From: Eublepharis macularius
Taxonomy: Eukaryota > Chordata > Lepidosauria > Squamata > Eublepharidae
DNA length: 64,000 nucleotides
Assembly (NCBI RefSeq): GCF_028583425.1
Contig: NC_072791.1
Location: 46,197,368 to 46,261,367, forward strand
Direction of reading: 5' to 3'
The notes below the pieces were generated by a model. The model made no database searches. It was not told the DNA's origin and saw nothing but the letters and a program-made list of their open reading frames with translations. Position numbers and translations under genes: made by a program. This document shows, piece by piece, positions 27,400-40,545 of the stretch (position 1 is the first letter of the stretch; every line of letters begins with the position of its first letter).

Positions 27400-29640
27400 T
27401 GGTTGGAGTGACACTTGGCCTGTTATCTATCAAGGCTCTTTACTAAATGTTTGTATATATTCTTTAAAGTGTTTCTTTTTTCTTTTGGATTTTGACAGCG
27501 GAGATGTTTGCAATGCAATGTGGGGGGGACTTATTATTCATAACTTAAAATTTTCTTTCTCCTTTTGCCTCCAGTTATTTTCCTCTTGGTTTCTGTTCAA
27601 AGGAGCCAAGAGTTTTAAACACTAAACAAAACAAAAATACTGTTCTGAGGCATTTAAGCTATTTTTGTTGGGAAAAGAGGATGGACTTGTATAATTGCAG
27701 TGTTAGATAATAATCATGTATTTCCCCCCTTCCAAATCAGCTAGAATTTGAAAACTTAATTTCTGGCAAAGAACAGGGCTGTATTGAGGAACCTTTTCTT
27801 GGGCCACAAATCCTGGCAATAATTAGTGGACTTTTGCAAGATTCACAAAATGTTTATCTGGGAAAGTATACGTATACATTCATCAGCACCATTTAATGCC
27901 TAAAATTGTACTTTATAATGCTGTTTGGCTGGGTTCTCATCTCAACCACTTTGCACAAATGTCACATACTTGATTGGTGCCTCTTGAGTAAGGGAAGCCA
28001 GAGTTTTCTTCCTGTTGTTGGCTGTACTTTCCTATAATTAACAAAGCAAGAATGTGTGTTTCCACACGAAAATTGCAGCTTATCAGATATGTTTCCAAGA
28101 AATGAGACATGTGAAAGATAATATTGAGCTCTGATGCTTTTCTTTGGATTCATTCTGCTTTGGGGCCAATATGGTAAAAGAGAACTGCAAATGCAAACTA
28201 TTGCAATGCTTCCACCTTTTAAGGAAGATTGATCGAGTGGGATGTGTTGCTTTTTTTGCATCGCTGTTTTGTGCCGTGAACCCTAGCTGCAAACTGACTT
28301 TTGCGATTTGCTGTGAACAGGAGGGAAATCTATTTTGTCTCTTAAGTTACATCCTTAATTTTGGTGAGGGCTATATTTGGATAGGCCTCTCCCCGTATCT
28401 TTACATATTTTGAATGTGTTTGGATATGGGGGCAAAGGAGTATCACAGTACCAAGCATTTGAATGATGTTGCACTGCACAGGTATTTATCACTGATGCTG
28501 TGTCCTTTTTTACCTTGACTGATAACATGCTACTGTTAACACTGTGCTTAGTTCCTCTGTAGAATAGGCCACAGTGGCACAGGTTCTTTCCAAGAGTTTT
28601 TGAGTAAGAGCAAGACCAATCGCCCACAAAACTAGTAAGATTTACAAATCAAACTGTTTTCTTAAGCGGCACTACACTAGCGGGAAAAAACCAGTTGCAT
28701 ACAAAACACATGCTATTACTTCATCCATAGGAGTTAAGAATGCCAACTGGAGCTACAAGCTGGCCAGCCAGTCACTTTGGAGGCGAATAACATATTTGGT
28801 CTTCATGGGGATGGCAAGGAGAAAGCAGGCATCCTGGTCCTTATTTAAAGAAAAAAAATTACCCGCCTATAGCTTTATCTATCTCTTGCTTGCAAATACT
28901 TACTAGAGGGTCTTCTAAAAACTGTCTCTGCCTATTTTAGCTACTTTTTAGCAAGTCTTCTCAGCCTGTAGGCCTCCTTTTTACAGCTGGAAATCTTTCC
29001 TTTTCTCAGTTACAGCCTCTGAGCTCTTTCAGTTCCTTAGCAAGGTTCTAGTTTGCTGGTGAGGTGGGGGTTCATATATTGTTTGTGGTTGTCCTTGTTA
29101 CTTCCACTTGCTGTACATTGAAAAAGTCAGAAAATATGACTGTAAAAATCTTTTAAACCTTTCAGAGTAAAAATTAGAATGTAGGATATGCCTGGATTGC
29201 TATAATTTAATGTACTTGATGCACGGATGTAGCACAGCTGATCCTCTGGTAAACATACCATGCTGCATGCTATTCCTTTATTTTTGTGGCTTAATGACCA
29301 CAAGAGGAGGGCTGCTTTCTGTGTGCATTTTTCCCAAGGCACTTCCTTCTTGTATGCTACAGCACTAAACTGGGAGATTGAAAAGCTGCTGTATGTTTGC
29401 ATCTGAGTCTGCAAGTCTGCATGCCACTTAACACTCCTTATATTAGTAAATGGGTATGTCTGCACACACACAGATATTGCAGGTACCTAGAGAGGGTTTA
29501 ATGGAAGGTAATGTAGGAGAAGGTCTGCACTAACACATCTCCAGCCCTGCAGAAGAATACTTGATTTTGACAAGTAGCCTGAGGGTAGTGCTGACCCCAG
29601 CCCTAACTATAGGTTGCATATGTGCACTATCTTTAGCAGT
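27400..29640. other. intergenic stretch without recognisable gene
   Basis: Mostly AT-rich unique-looking sequence. No exon-like conserved reading frame, RNA gene or dispersed repeat was recognised on either strand. Confidence 0.5.
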
Positions 29641-29660
29641 GTAAGGCAGTGAAATAATGC

Positions 29661-30165
29661 TAAGACATAAAAGGCAAACCGTGTTTCCGACGACTCGCTT
29701 ATCCCCGTGCAGGTGCAGTATGTGGGGATAAGAAGCGAGTTGGGCAAAACTGTTTGCCTCCTCGGGGTCTCCAGAGGCCTGGAAAGGCCCAGAGCAGCTG
29801 CGGGAAGGTCCAGTGCAGCTCAGGGCTTTCGGAGGCTTGGGAAGCGCCGGCCCTGTGACAGGAAGACCTAGCCCTGCGGCACTGAACCTTCCCATTCCTG
29901 CTGCCTTGGGGCTTCTGTGGAACCTACCACTACCACTGAGGAACCACTGTGGGAAGGCGCAGTGTGTCGGTGAGGCCCTCCCAAGGTCCTGCAGTGGTCG
30001 GGGGGGGCTCCCTGCCACCTCCACAGGGCCTGGCCCTGCTGCTAGAGCGGTCAAGGGGCTGGAGGAGGAGGGAGTCTACTATCTCTTCCCTGATCCCCCC
30101 TCAATTGATGCCGCAGGGGGAGGCGCGGGGAGGGGAAGTGCTGCTTCGGTCCATTGTATTTTTCA
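29661..30165 (+). repeat. GC-rich block with a Helitron-like left end
   Basis: Starts ACATAAAAGGCAAACCGTG...CCGACGACTCGCTTATCC, closely similar to the start of the block at 36440. It continues as a GC- and CpG-rich sequence unlike its AT-rich flanks. Overlapping frames on both strands (for example 29530-30054 minus) show no recognisable protein. Probably a mobile or amplified unit; class unresolved. Confidence 0.4.
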
Positions 30166-30394
30166 AAAAAATAAGCCTTATTGCTAGGCCTAACATTTCT
30201 ATTCAATTATCATTCTCTCACTTTTTGGCCAAACTCTACCTATGATGCGCACTCTTCCACTGCTGTTATGGCCTATTCTGCCTTTTTCCTTTCTCACCTT
30301 TTCAGATTAAGAAAGCAAGAATCCATTGTGCAAATAGCATATTCCAATTTGCTTGCTTGCTTTTTGAAGAAATTGTGGAAATATATTGGTTTCA

Positions 30395-30600
30395 TCCCTG
30401 ACCTGGATAGCCCAGGAAAGTCTGATCTTGTTAGATCTTGGCTGCTAAGCAGGGTTGCTCTTGGTTAGTAATTAGATGGGAGACCTCCAATGAAGACCAG
30501 GTGCAGAGGCAGGCAATGGCAAACTTCTGTTAATCTTTTGCCATGAAACTCCCAGCAGATAAGTCAGCTGTGACTTGACAGCACTCTCCACCACCACCCA
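30395..30600 (+). mobile_element. 5S rRNA-derived SINE
   Basis: TCTGATCTTGTTAGATCTTGG then CTGCTAAGCAGGGTTG and GGTTAGTAATTAGATGGGAG match 5S rRNA boxes A and C. It is followed by the family tail (GCAGGCAATGGCAAAC...AGTCAGCTGTGACTTGACAGC). Confidence 0.85.
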
Positions 30601-30609
30601 AATTCTGTT

Positions 30610-33600
30610 TGCAATTCTACACAAATGTTACTTACGCTAGCATAATTGTTTGCTTCCCAGTGCTCAACTAGGACTTGAGAAAAGATATTTCTTTGTCTGA
30701 ATGACTATAATTATAGCATCAATTCGCTAGAGGGCACCCTTACCCTTTGAGATCCCAATGGATGAAGAACTTTGCCTCTAGAAAAAATGTTGGCTTGGTT
30801 GTGCTCATGTGCTGTGATTAAACATGAGCCTGAAAAGCATGTAGAAGTGTTGCTTTGTTTCTCTCATTCAGGAATAGGCTAGACAATTGATTTTGCCCTA
30901 ACAAAACTGAAAAGCCTTGTCTGCTGACTGCTTCTTGAAAGGATTATTCTTTTTAGTCCAGTATAGCGTGGTTATGACAAGGTCCTTAAGTATAGTGAAA
31001 AGTAGCCTGCAAAAAAAGATGTTAAAGACATTAACAGAAAGGCAAAAATAGAGTCAAGAAATAGTCTGATCACAATTATTTCAGTTCTTCCAAGCTGTCT
31101 AAAACTGCATTGGACATTTGCTTCTGCTCTAATACATCCAGTACCTTTTAAAAATTTGAGCTTCTCATTTACTTTTCTCAAGGTAGGTGGTGTAATATTC
31201 TAAATTATTTTCAGAGCATACTAAAGATTGTCTATGAAATTGTTGGATTTTAAAAACTGGGACGGAGATGTCACTAACCAACTTCTTCATGCATACATCT
31301 TCCCAAGATTGCTTGTATACCCATGTAAATCATTCTGTGGGAAGATTATTCCTGTGCCTGTTTTATTGCATACATAAATGGGAATCCTGCTGTCAATTTC
31401 AGTTTCCCAAGGAGTAACATAGATCCATGTATAATCTTCACAGCTATGAAAGGAAAATGTTATGTGCGAAGCAACCCTGGATAATGGATTTTCAAACTGT
31501 GGTTCATGAGTTATCTTGGGGTGGCTGTGGATCAGGAGTTATTCCGGTTGATTTAAGCTGCACTGTTGCTTACGGGATATGAGTGTACTGCTTTCTGTGT
31601 CCTCAAAGGAACTCCCCTGCAATCTGATTTGTAAAAGGAAGCCATGGATCTTCTGTTGCATTGACATGCTGTGCTGGATTAGGAACAAGAGCTGAGAGTT
31701 CCACCCAAATATTCCATCTGTTCAGAATGAGACTGGAATTCCCGGGAAGGGGGAGGGGGACATCTATGGAACTCTCAAGGTGAAAATTAACAAATCAATT
31801 TGAGATTTAAATTTAAAACCAGTTTATTGAATCTCACCATATTCTTTGGGCATTTCATATTCTCAAAATTTAGGAAAATGTGGTTAATTGTTTCACAGCA
31901 TCTTTGATGTCAAATTCGTTTACTTTTGGTTGGAGCTCAGCTGAAGAAATCTGCTTCAGTTGAGGGCATACAGTGGGATTTTAAAAGAACAATTTGCAAA
32001 ATGAAGTTTTGTCAGGGAAAATATTTGCATGTAAAATACAAAAGGCCTCAGATTTATGTTTTTCTTTGGTGACAGAGGTCATTTATATCACCTACTCAGT
32101 GGATGTCTATTAATTCAAAATATATAAACATCCCAGTAGTCCGAACATAGTATCTTAAAGACAACAAGAATTATTAGAGAAGTGTGTACAATGCAACACA
32201 TTATGTCTTGTATCCAGCATGTTCAATACAATAGGTTGTTTCCTGCCAGCATCTCCACTCATTCACCAGATTCCAATCCTCACTGCAGGCTCCATCCTAT
32301 GTGGCTTTTTGCTACATGGGTCTCTTGATTCTTGGCAGAGCACTGAAAATGCTTGATGGATCCAACCCAGTTTATTGAACAGAATGGAAATGTTTGCAGG
32401 CTTTCCTGCTGAACCTAGAGATTAAGGGCTGATTCACAGATAACAATGATTGGGTGTTCTGCATGTGGATTCTTGACAGATATGCTGCTGGGAGTGTAAT
32501 CTCCATGCGTGGTGAGAAGAGGTTTAAATCTTCTGCATTGTGTCATTTTCTCATCTTGAAATGTCCGTGATGGTGGACTCTCTAACATGAGAATCAGTTC
32601 TAAAATGAAAGCTGGGTCTCCTCCATTTTATACGTGCAAACACTTTTCTATGTTCAGTTTAGATCTCAAGGTCAGGCAAGACCAAGAGGTGTACTGGAAA
32701 AAAGATCCAGTTTGCACAGATTGTCATGTCCTGTTATCGGAGCACAATAAAGCTTCCAGCTTGAGACCTCTAGCTTCTTGGGACAGAGAGCTTTCATACC
32801 TGTAAATCTTCCTTCAAGCTGTTCTGAAGTCTCCCATGCTGACTGTGAACAGAGTAAAAGTCTGTGGGTACAATCACCTGCAAAACATGCCCAGCTTTTG
32901 TGGCCAACAGGGAACTGTCCAGGAGCATGTGACAATGGGCGCACAGCAGAAGCAGTTCCTTCTGTGCCTACTAGCCATAAGGAGAATGAGTGAGAGGCAA
33001 TGTTACAATCAGGATGCATGTAATGCCATGGTGGTTCCAGCAAGGCCTTCTTTATCCAGATCCATGAGCTGTTTTAAAACCAAGGCCTTTACACAGACCT
33101 CCCTGTGGCTTTGGTTAGTTTGTTTTTTAATGAGAAGAGTTCCTGATTTCAGTGTTTGTAGCCTATAAGCATTTTGACTCATGTCCCTGTTTGGCTAATC
33201 AGGTCTCATTTACCTTTGACATCCTTTAGAGGAACAGAATGGGCCATTACAGTTGCCTTGGAAACAGTGAGATTAAATGCACATTGCCATGGCAACCTGC
33301 CATGATCTTCAGCTTCTATCTGTGGGACTCGTTTCTTCAACAAGGGGGTGGGGTGGTGATGCAGGATCTTCCATTGTGAAGACACAGGCTGAGTATTTTG
33401 GCTGTGGACCAGATATAGAAGGGTTACAATTGCTACTTTAAGGTCCATAGCTGGAACTATGGGGTGATAAAGATAATTCCTTTCACACTTTCTTGAAGAA
33501 CTGTCATTTGGATTTGACCTGATGACTCAGATCTCATTACTGCCACTTCCTCAGTTTATTCTTCAAATTATAAGTCTGTGTAACATCAGTAGTTTCTAAG

Positions 33601-35070
33601 CATGTTCCAAAGGACTGCAGTATGAGGATCTTTTGCTTCATAGATAGGACAGGGAGGAGAAGACAATGGGCCAGGCTGCCCATTAAGAAACCTTTCTCTC
33701 AAGTGAAAGGGGCAGGAATGGTATCAACACTGTATTAAGAGTCTGTTTTTTTAAAAATGACTGGAAATGATTGATTGTGTGCTATTAAACAGGTCTTCTG
33801 ACATTTATGAGAGTGCATCCTACAGAAAAAGTAGATTATATTGTGCATAAATACACACAGTAGACAGTATACATTGGTAAATATATACTGTCTCTGTAGT
33901 AGCTGAGATAATGCTGACAACTAAGATAAACCTTGTTTTCATGGTTAACAAAAAAGACAATTTTTTTGGTATGTTTTCTAATCTACTCCATATTTTTGGC
34001 TCCACTTGAATACAGAAATTGGCAGGCCCAGCGCTTGTATTCATCCTCTCTGATGGTTCTGCAGCACTGAAAGTCCATATTATACACATCTGGTCTTTTC
34101 TCACAACATTTGGATATCACTCTCTACTTTAAAAACATTTCTTGCATGGCAGATTTTTGAATGTGTATTAGAGAGATAACTAAAAGTACTATAGATGCAG
34201 GGAAGTGGTCAGTTCCTAAACTGCAAGCGCACAATCAAAACATTAAAGTTAGAAGTTGGAACACCTAGAAGAATCCATAAAGCTTGCCTCCTTTTTTCTA
34301 AAGGGGATAATATATGTCTACAGATAATATCCAAAGTGCTGTAAAAAAGATAAGTCGCTGAACGTTTCTGAATTATTTTAGTGGATATATTCAGTAAAAT
34401 TAATAATGCATTTGAATACAATAATCTTGCCTTGTGTTTTCTGACTTTCTCTATTACAAAACCGACCCACAAAGCTATGAGGTTGGGTCATATTTTGTGA
34501 ATGGTAAAAATGCACTTGGAAATATTAAATCCAGATCTCAGATCATGCTCAGAAACAAATGGGAAGCCGTTATCAGTCACTGAACACAGAGCTATGGAGT
34601 AGTTCTTCAGGGAGACACTGCCAGATGGGAGATTTCTAAAGGGATGTAAGTTTTAGCAATTCACAGGATGAAATGGCATCTGGTGATACTTAAAATCAAA
34701 ATGAATACCCATGCTCTACACCAGCTAAATTCTCCCAGGTACCAGGCCTGATTCTTCAGTGCTTAATTGTGAAGTGACAAAAGTGAGATTGAAATTGCCA
34801 TCTCACCCCTGGTTCTTTCAGATACCCATATGGCCAATGGTGTCATGTGGTTGAGTGGATGCATGTTCTACTAAAGACTTGAAGTAACATGATGCTATTA
34901 TTAGTCCCCATCTTCCTCTGCTTTTTATATGCAGGCACATGAACAACCAATGTAATTTCTGTCTCTGCTTCTATTTTGGCCCTAAGGTAAACTGGGATTG
35001 TTGCTTGGTCCTGATAAAGGTCGGCATACTAGGCATTTGGACTGAAATAATGTTTTTAAAAAATCTTTTC
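30610..35070. other. intergenic stretch without recognisable gene
   Basis: No conserved coding frame, splice-site-bounded exon or RNA gene could be recognised on either strand. Short frames such as 32672-33043 (minus) and 32836-33168 (plus) overlap each other on opposite strands and resemble no family I know. Confidence 0.5.
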
Positions 35071-35073
35071 TAC

Positions 35074-35392
35074 ATCTCTCAAGAGCCCCGTGGCACAGAG
35101 TGGTAAGCTGCAGTACTGCAGCCCAAGCTCTGCTCACGACCTGAGTTTGATCCTGGTGGAAGCTGGGATCAGGTAGCCGGCTCAAGGTTGACTCAGCCTT
35201 CCATCCTTCTAAGGTTGGTAAAATGAGTACCCAGTTTCCTGGGTGTAAAGTGTAGATAACTGGGGGAAGGCAATGGCAAACCACCCCGTAACAAAAAGTC
35301 TGCCAAGAAAACGTAATGCAACGTCCCCCCCAAGGGGCAGTAAGGACTCGGTGCTTGCATAGGGGACTACTTTTACCTTTACCTTCATCTCT
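35074..35392 (+). mobile_element. tRNA-derived SINE with ACCTTT tail
   Basis: GTGGCACAGAGTGGTAAGCTG (A-box), CGACCTGAGTTTGATCCTGG (B-box), body GGTAGCCGGCTCAAGGTTGA...GGTAAAATGAGTACCCAG...GGCAATGGCAAACCACCCCG, tail TTTTACCTTTACCTT. About 320 bp and nearly full length. Confidence 0.85.
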
Positions 35393-36439
35393 TCCAACTC
35401 ATAAGTACAAAACAGGTGAATGAACTGTAGCTATTAAGATATAACACCTGGGAATTGTATGCCTTTGGGAAAAGCCAATAGACCTGTCCACACTTTCATA
35501 AAATTGTAATTCCCTGAATACTTTGTGGGAAGCCTTAATGTTGAAATTGATCTTGGTCTTTAAAATGTGTAATAGGAAGCAGTGTTACTGTCATGTCTGT
35601 GTACAGCCATGCCATGGTTGTCTGTTTGTTGTATTGCTTGTGCCACAATATGCTGAAGCTATACTGCTTTATTACTAACTTGATGTGTACTCTCTCTGAT
35701 CATTCATAACCATATTGCAGATGTTACTTGTTTGGGACCCAGAACGGGCCTCCCTGGTTATCTTAGAGAAATATGCGAGTCTCGGCTAACCGTGACTTTG
35801 GTGTGTCTAGATGCCAGCTTTCGCTGCTATTCCCAGAGGCTGGAAATACTTTATTGTATACCTAATATATAGTCATAACTAAATAGATTCTCACAGGACT
35901 CTTGTAGGCTTGCACGCCAAAACCTTAACTGTCATTTGGAGAGCAGGAAAATCAACTATAACAGAGACTGCTTGATTTGAATTGTCACTTCTGCCAAACT
36001 CCGTGATGGACTACAGACCTGAACTGCATAGATTCTAATAAAGCTACTTCTGCTAGGACCAACGTGTGTTCATTGTGGATGGGCTTGAGGGATCTACCTG
36101 CCAGGGACTGACAGTTACTAGATATAAATATTCTTGTATGTGTGAGAATCAAGGGCCCTGTACAAGACTTTTCCCACTCTAGGGTACTGATATATGAAAA
36201 TTCAGGTTGACTATTGTGCAGCACTAAGTTTGGTTGGAAACATTTGGAGAAAGGCATTATAGTAAGTAGTGCCTAGGAAAACTAGGCACTTCATTTATCC
36301 TTATTTATTTAAAACATGTATAACCCACCTTATCTCCTTAGTCTCAAGGCAGCTCATTGAGACTCATGGTGGATTACAAAATTATAAAAACAATGTATTA
36401 AAGACCAGTATAATATATACAATAATATTGTATATACAA

Positions 36440-36625
36440 TCCTATTATATAAAAGGCAAGCAGTATCCTGACGACTCAGTCCTTATCCTGGTGAGCCTCT
36501 AGAGGGCGCTGCTGCAGTAGGAAACTCAAGTGAGGAAGCTCGTGGCTCCAAAGAGTGCACTGTGGTGGGAAGCACAGGAGAGGTGGCCTGTCCTTTCCTC
36601 CCGCTCCCCTGCCTGTCTTCACTAT
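36440..36625 (+). mobile_element. Helitron-like 5' end adjoining the minisatellite
   Basis: TCCTATTATATAAAAGGCAA then CAGTATCCTGACGACTC begins with TC after an A, as Helitrons do, and resembles the left end at 24506. No 3' hairpin/CTAG end was found, so the right limit is unknown. Confidence 0.45.
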
Positions 36626-37300
36626 GCAGCGATTGGGGCAGGGAGGAGGTGGCAATGCCCAATTGTCCCCCCCCCCCGCCTTCAGCCAGCAGCGATCAGG
36701 GTGCAGAGCAAGTGGCAATGCCCGCCCACTTTCATCAGGCTGGGATCAGGTGATTAGCAGGTGGCAATGCCCATCCGCCTCTTCACCTGGCTGGGATCAA
36801 GAACAGAGCAGGTGACAATGCCCGCCCCCTTTACCTGGTTGGGATCAGGTGCAGAACAGGGGGAAATGCCTGCACCCCCTTCACCCAGCCGGGATCAGGC
36901 GTGAAGCAGGTAGCAATGCCCACCCACCCTTCACCCGGCCGGGATCAGGCGTGGAGCAGGTGGCAATGCTCGTCCCCCATTCACCCAGCTGAGATCAGGA
37001 GTGGAGCAGGTGTCAATATCTGCCCCCCTTTCACCCAGCTGGGATCAGGAGTGGAGCTGGCGGCAATGCCTACCTCCCTTCACCCGGCTGGGATCAGGCA
37101 TGGAGCAGGTGGCAATGCTCGTCCCCCCTCCACCTGGCTGGGATCAGGAGTGGAGCAGGTGTCAATATCTGCCCCCCCTCACCCAGCTGGGATCAGGAGT
37201 GGAGCTGCCTACCTCCCTTCACCCAGCAGGAATCAGGCACGGAGCAGGAGGCAATGCCCACCCCCCCTCACCTGGCCGGGATCAGGTGCAGAGCATGATG
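36626..37300 (+). repeat. minisatellite, about 13 units of 50 bp, with trimeric higher-order period
   Basis: Units of the form GGGATCAGGNGTGGAGCAGG, TGGCAATGCCC, pyrimidine-rich CCCCCTTCACCCGGCT. Units at 36942-37090 (three variants in the order CGTG/GCTCG, AGTG/TATCTG, AGTG/CCTACC) are repeated in the same order at 37091-37229. The proline-rich frames here (for example 36901-37326) are products of the repeat. Confidence 0.9.
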
Positions 37301-37329
37301 GGGTGACATCAGAAATCGTGCCATGAAGA

Positions 37330-40080
37330 TGCCCCTGTTCAGTGAGTTTTGCGCGATTTTGCATGAGGGTAAAGATGTATGAAAATGACCTAGATTACAC
37401 AATTAAAGAATAATGAAATAAAGACAATATAATACTTCAGGGACAAGGTGTATACAGATACCTGGGAGTTTTGCTATCCGAGGTGTTAGGGAACAGGGTA
37501 GTGTGTTCCAGTGCACTTTCCTGAGGTAACGTGGCTTATGGTAATCCTATAAGAATGTATGTGTGTACCTGTGCATTAGCTAGATCTCTTCCTGTCCACT
37601 CCATTGCTGTGTATGAACATGGTGAGAAAAAAGGAGGCCACCGAAAAAGGAGTCCAAACAGGTAATCTAGAAACACTGGCATTGAGAAACACCCTCTACC
37701 CAAGAATTCACCCTAGTGTTTTAATTTTTGTGACTGCTCTCTGTCCATAGACAGGAGCCCTGCTGCAGAATGATAGTTGGCAGATGGGAGGGGGGGGTTG
37801 GAGATAGTAGCTGTCCAGCTCCTAGGACACAGCATGTCAAGCTCTTAGTTATGCTAATAGCTTAATATCTTATCTCCTGCTAGTAAGTTAGAGCCATAAA
37901 GCTGGGAAGACTGAAGTGATAGAAGGATTATTCTTCCTTTGGGACAGAAAGGTCATCCAAAAGGGGTGAGGGAGAAACTGAGGTATTAAAAATTTTGGAC
38001 ATGAGGGAGAGTGCTCTTCTTCCATTTTAGGCAGCTCCTCCTGCGATGCGCACAAGCCACAATGGACTAAGTTTGCACCGAGGGACTTCCTGTTGTCCAC
38101 AAGGCAGGAGACAATGGAGAAAAGTACCCGACTGGAGCTCTAAGGTAATGATGAACTCAACTTATTGCACCTGTAAAATCCAACATAGTTTAGAAAGTAC
38201 CTAGTATAGGTACTTTCCCTTGCTAAGTCCAAACTGTTTGAATGGAACATGTATATTCTTTTATTCATTTATTAATCTTTCTTATATTTTAAATGGTTTA
38301 TGTCTGATCTTTGGAAAAATACCACATTTATCTGATCTTGCTATCTGAAGTGTGGTACTCTGAAGGGGCATCAGAGTAACTCACCAACCCTGAAGCACAG
38401 TAATTCTAAAGTGCAAAGTTGTGATAGAATGTCCTCTTTCTTGCTTTGAGAAGGGCAGTGGGAAGCACAGCAATGAGGCAGGGCTTCTAAATGACAACAC
38501 AGGTACAGAGTGTCCGACATATGACTTCATGTGGCAGGAGATGCTCCTAAGAGTCATTGGTGGCAATTGGTGGTTACTCTGGTTGTAAATGACCCCAGAG
38601 GAGCAAGGGGAGGGGGCACGTTGCAAAGCGGAGACTTGTGGCAGCTGTGAGGTTCTTCTGATTTCCTAGGGAAGGGCTTGCAAATCTGACAGTTTACAAC
38701 TGTGGCTGTGCTGCAGATATCTGAGATCCTTAGGTTTGCTTTATGTATCTTCCTCTGTGGTTTCGGTCTGTTCCATGGTGTTTTGGGAGATGGCTCAAAA
38801 CCTGCAATTGAGTTTGATTCTTGAGTTTTCACACAAGCTGTAAATATTCTTGGGTGTGGAACAGGCTGGATGTAGGATATGGTATCAAATAAATTCCTTT
38901 CCTCCGAGTACCTTTTCTACATTATGTGTGATGTGCAGGAGCACAGTAAAACTTTTGATGTCTAGGAAAATCACTCTCTCGCTCTTGAAAAAACCAGAAG
39001 CACTAGATTAATGCCCATTGGGTTGATTTCACACTAAAAAGCGAGATGCTAATAATGTTTAGAAGAGAAAAGAGTTTGAGAGAGAGAATGGTCTATCTGT
39101 CTTTGGTGACAAAGGGAGAAATAACAGAGGTACACTTCATTATGAGAACTTTATCTCCCTGCAGCGTTTGAGCAGTTGATGGGGAGAAGGGAGGCAACAG
39201 GGCTGCAGGGCAGATCGCTGCCTGTTAACAAAGCTCTCCTCATACCACTGGTGTCCTATATTCCCAAACAGCAGGCAGAGGCCAGAAACAGGACTGACAC
39301 AGTGAAAGAAGTGTCTTAATCCTTTCCAAGCTAAACTGAAGTGTATGAGTGAAAAAAAGCCAATTCATAGGCCAGGGAAGAATTACACAGGAGAAAATTG
39401 GGTCCACAAATCAAAGGCAGCTTCTTCACTGACAGAGGAAATGAGGAACATCAGACATGAGAATGAGGAAGAAGGCTGAATAAAGCCTCCTGGCAACAGA
39501 GAATGGGTTATAGAGGCCTTCAGAAAAGCACTTGCTTGCCCTGAAGAAGGAGCAAGTTAAAAATAGAGGGCCACTCACTACCGATTGAGTTTAGTACCAT
39601 CAGAAACCTCTTCTCTGCGGCTCTCTACAATACTCTAGTATCCCCTCTCCCATCTATGTGCCTTCAAAATAAACACTTATTTAGAACATTATAGTCCTAC
39701 TTTTTGATTTCAAAAGACTCCAAAACAGTTAATGAGATTCATAAAACCACAATACAAATTAAACAAATCACATTTTTTTAAAAAGGAACAAAGTAACAGC
39801 AGCAAAAACCAACAAGACCAACATGGCAGCAGTCAAATTCAGACCAAAACTGTCAGAACAGTTGTGTATTTGGGGTGATATTTTGCTTCTTTTCTAAAGA
39901 TTTTTTTAACTGCTATGTATTTTTTCCATTTTACAGTCTTCTACCAAGTTGAAAAAGAGGACATTTACCCTGATTAGACGTTTCTGGTATGCAGTGCAGA
40001 GGGTAGGGGGGGCACAGGGAGGGGAGCATCCTGGCATGTTTCCTTGATACTGATTGTACTAATCACACACTATGTAATCT
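37330..40080. other. intergenic stretch without recognisable gene
   Basis: No conserved exon, RNA gene or clear repeat recognised on either strand. Confidence 0.45.
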
Positions 40081-40081
40081 G

Positions 40082-40212
40082 CCTTGAGTCTCTGTGAGAA
40101 AGAGTTAGCCGTGTTAGTCTGTGGTATCTGACGAAGAGAACTTGATTCTCGAAAGCTTATGTTACAATAAAATTGGTTAGTCTTAAAGGTGCTACTGGAC
40201 TCTTTTTGATCA
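40082..40212 (+). mobile_element. Penelope-like 3' end with degenerate hammerhead
   Basis: GAGTTAGCCGTGTTAGTCTG...CTGACGAAGAGAAC..GTTACAATAAAATTGG...GGTGCTACTGGACTC is the same 3' end as at 62586. Core bases CUGACGA (40128-40134) and GAAAGCUU (40151-40158) and the GAGAA/UUCUC helix II are intact, but helix I is reduced to weak A-U and G-U pairs. Confidence 0.8.
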
Positions 40213-40363
40213 GTGAGAAAGGTGGACTATAAATGACAAATGACATACATACATACATGCATACAAAACCTTATCCTAAAAATGTTCATAGGGTAAACTA
40301 AGCTCATGCTATCATGTTAAGTAGGTTGAATATAAATAGATTTGATGAGAGGTGTGTGCCGTA

Positions 40364-40545
40364 GGGTTGCCAAATCCCAGGTGGGGCCTGAAGATCTCCC
40401 GGAATTACAACTGGTCTCCAGGCAACCAATATCAGTTCTGCTGGAGGCACTGGGTGCCGCCCAGGAGAGTTCTCTTATACCTCCCTCTCAAACACTGCTC
40501 TCCTCAGGCTCCAGCCCCAATCTCTAGGAATTTCCCAACCAGGCG
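40364..40545 (+). mobile_element. MITE of the GTTGCCAAC family
   Basis: AGGGTTGCCAAATCCCAGG...ATCTCCCGGAATTACAACTGG...CAGGCTCCAGCCCC...TCTAGGAATTTCCCAACC. Best preserved copy in the window at its left end. Confidence 0.75.

Noticed and set aside
29530-30245. Possible host gene in the GC-rich block
   Set aside because: A 174-residue minus frame and two plus frames overlap without splice structure or recognisable domain; the left end matches another dispersed block.
30400-30480. 5S rRNA gene
   Set aside because: Only the promoter region is 5S-like, it is diverged, and a SINE tail follows; other dispersed copies have the same tail.
36626-37300. CRISPR array
   Set aside because: The 50-bp units are contiguous tandem repeats without unique spacers, in a vertebrate genome.
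36901-37326. 141-residue proline-rich protein
   Set aside because: It is a translation of the 50-bp minisatellite, and overlapping frames are equally open.
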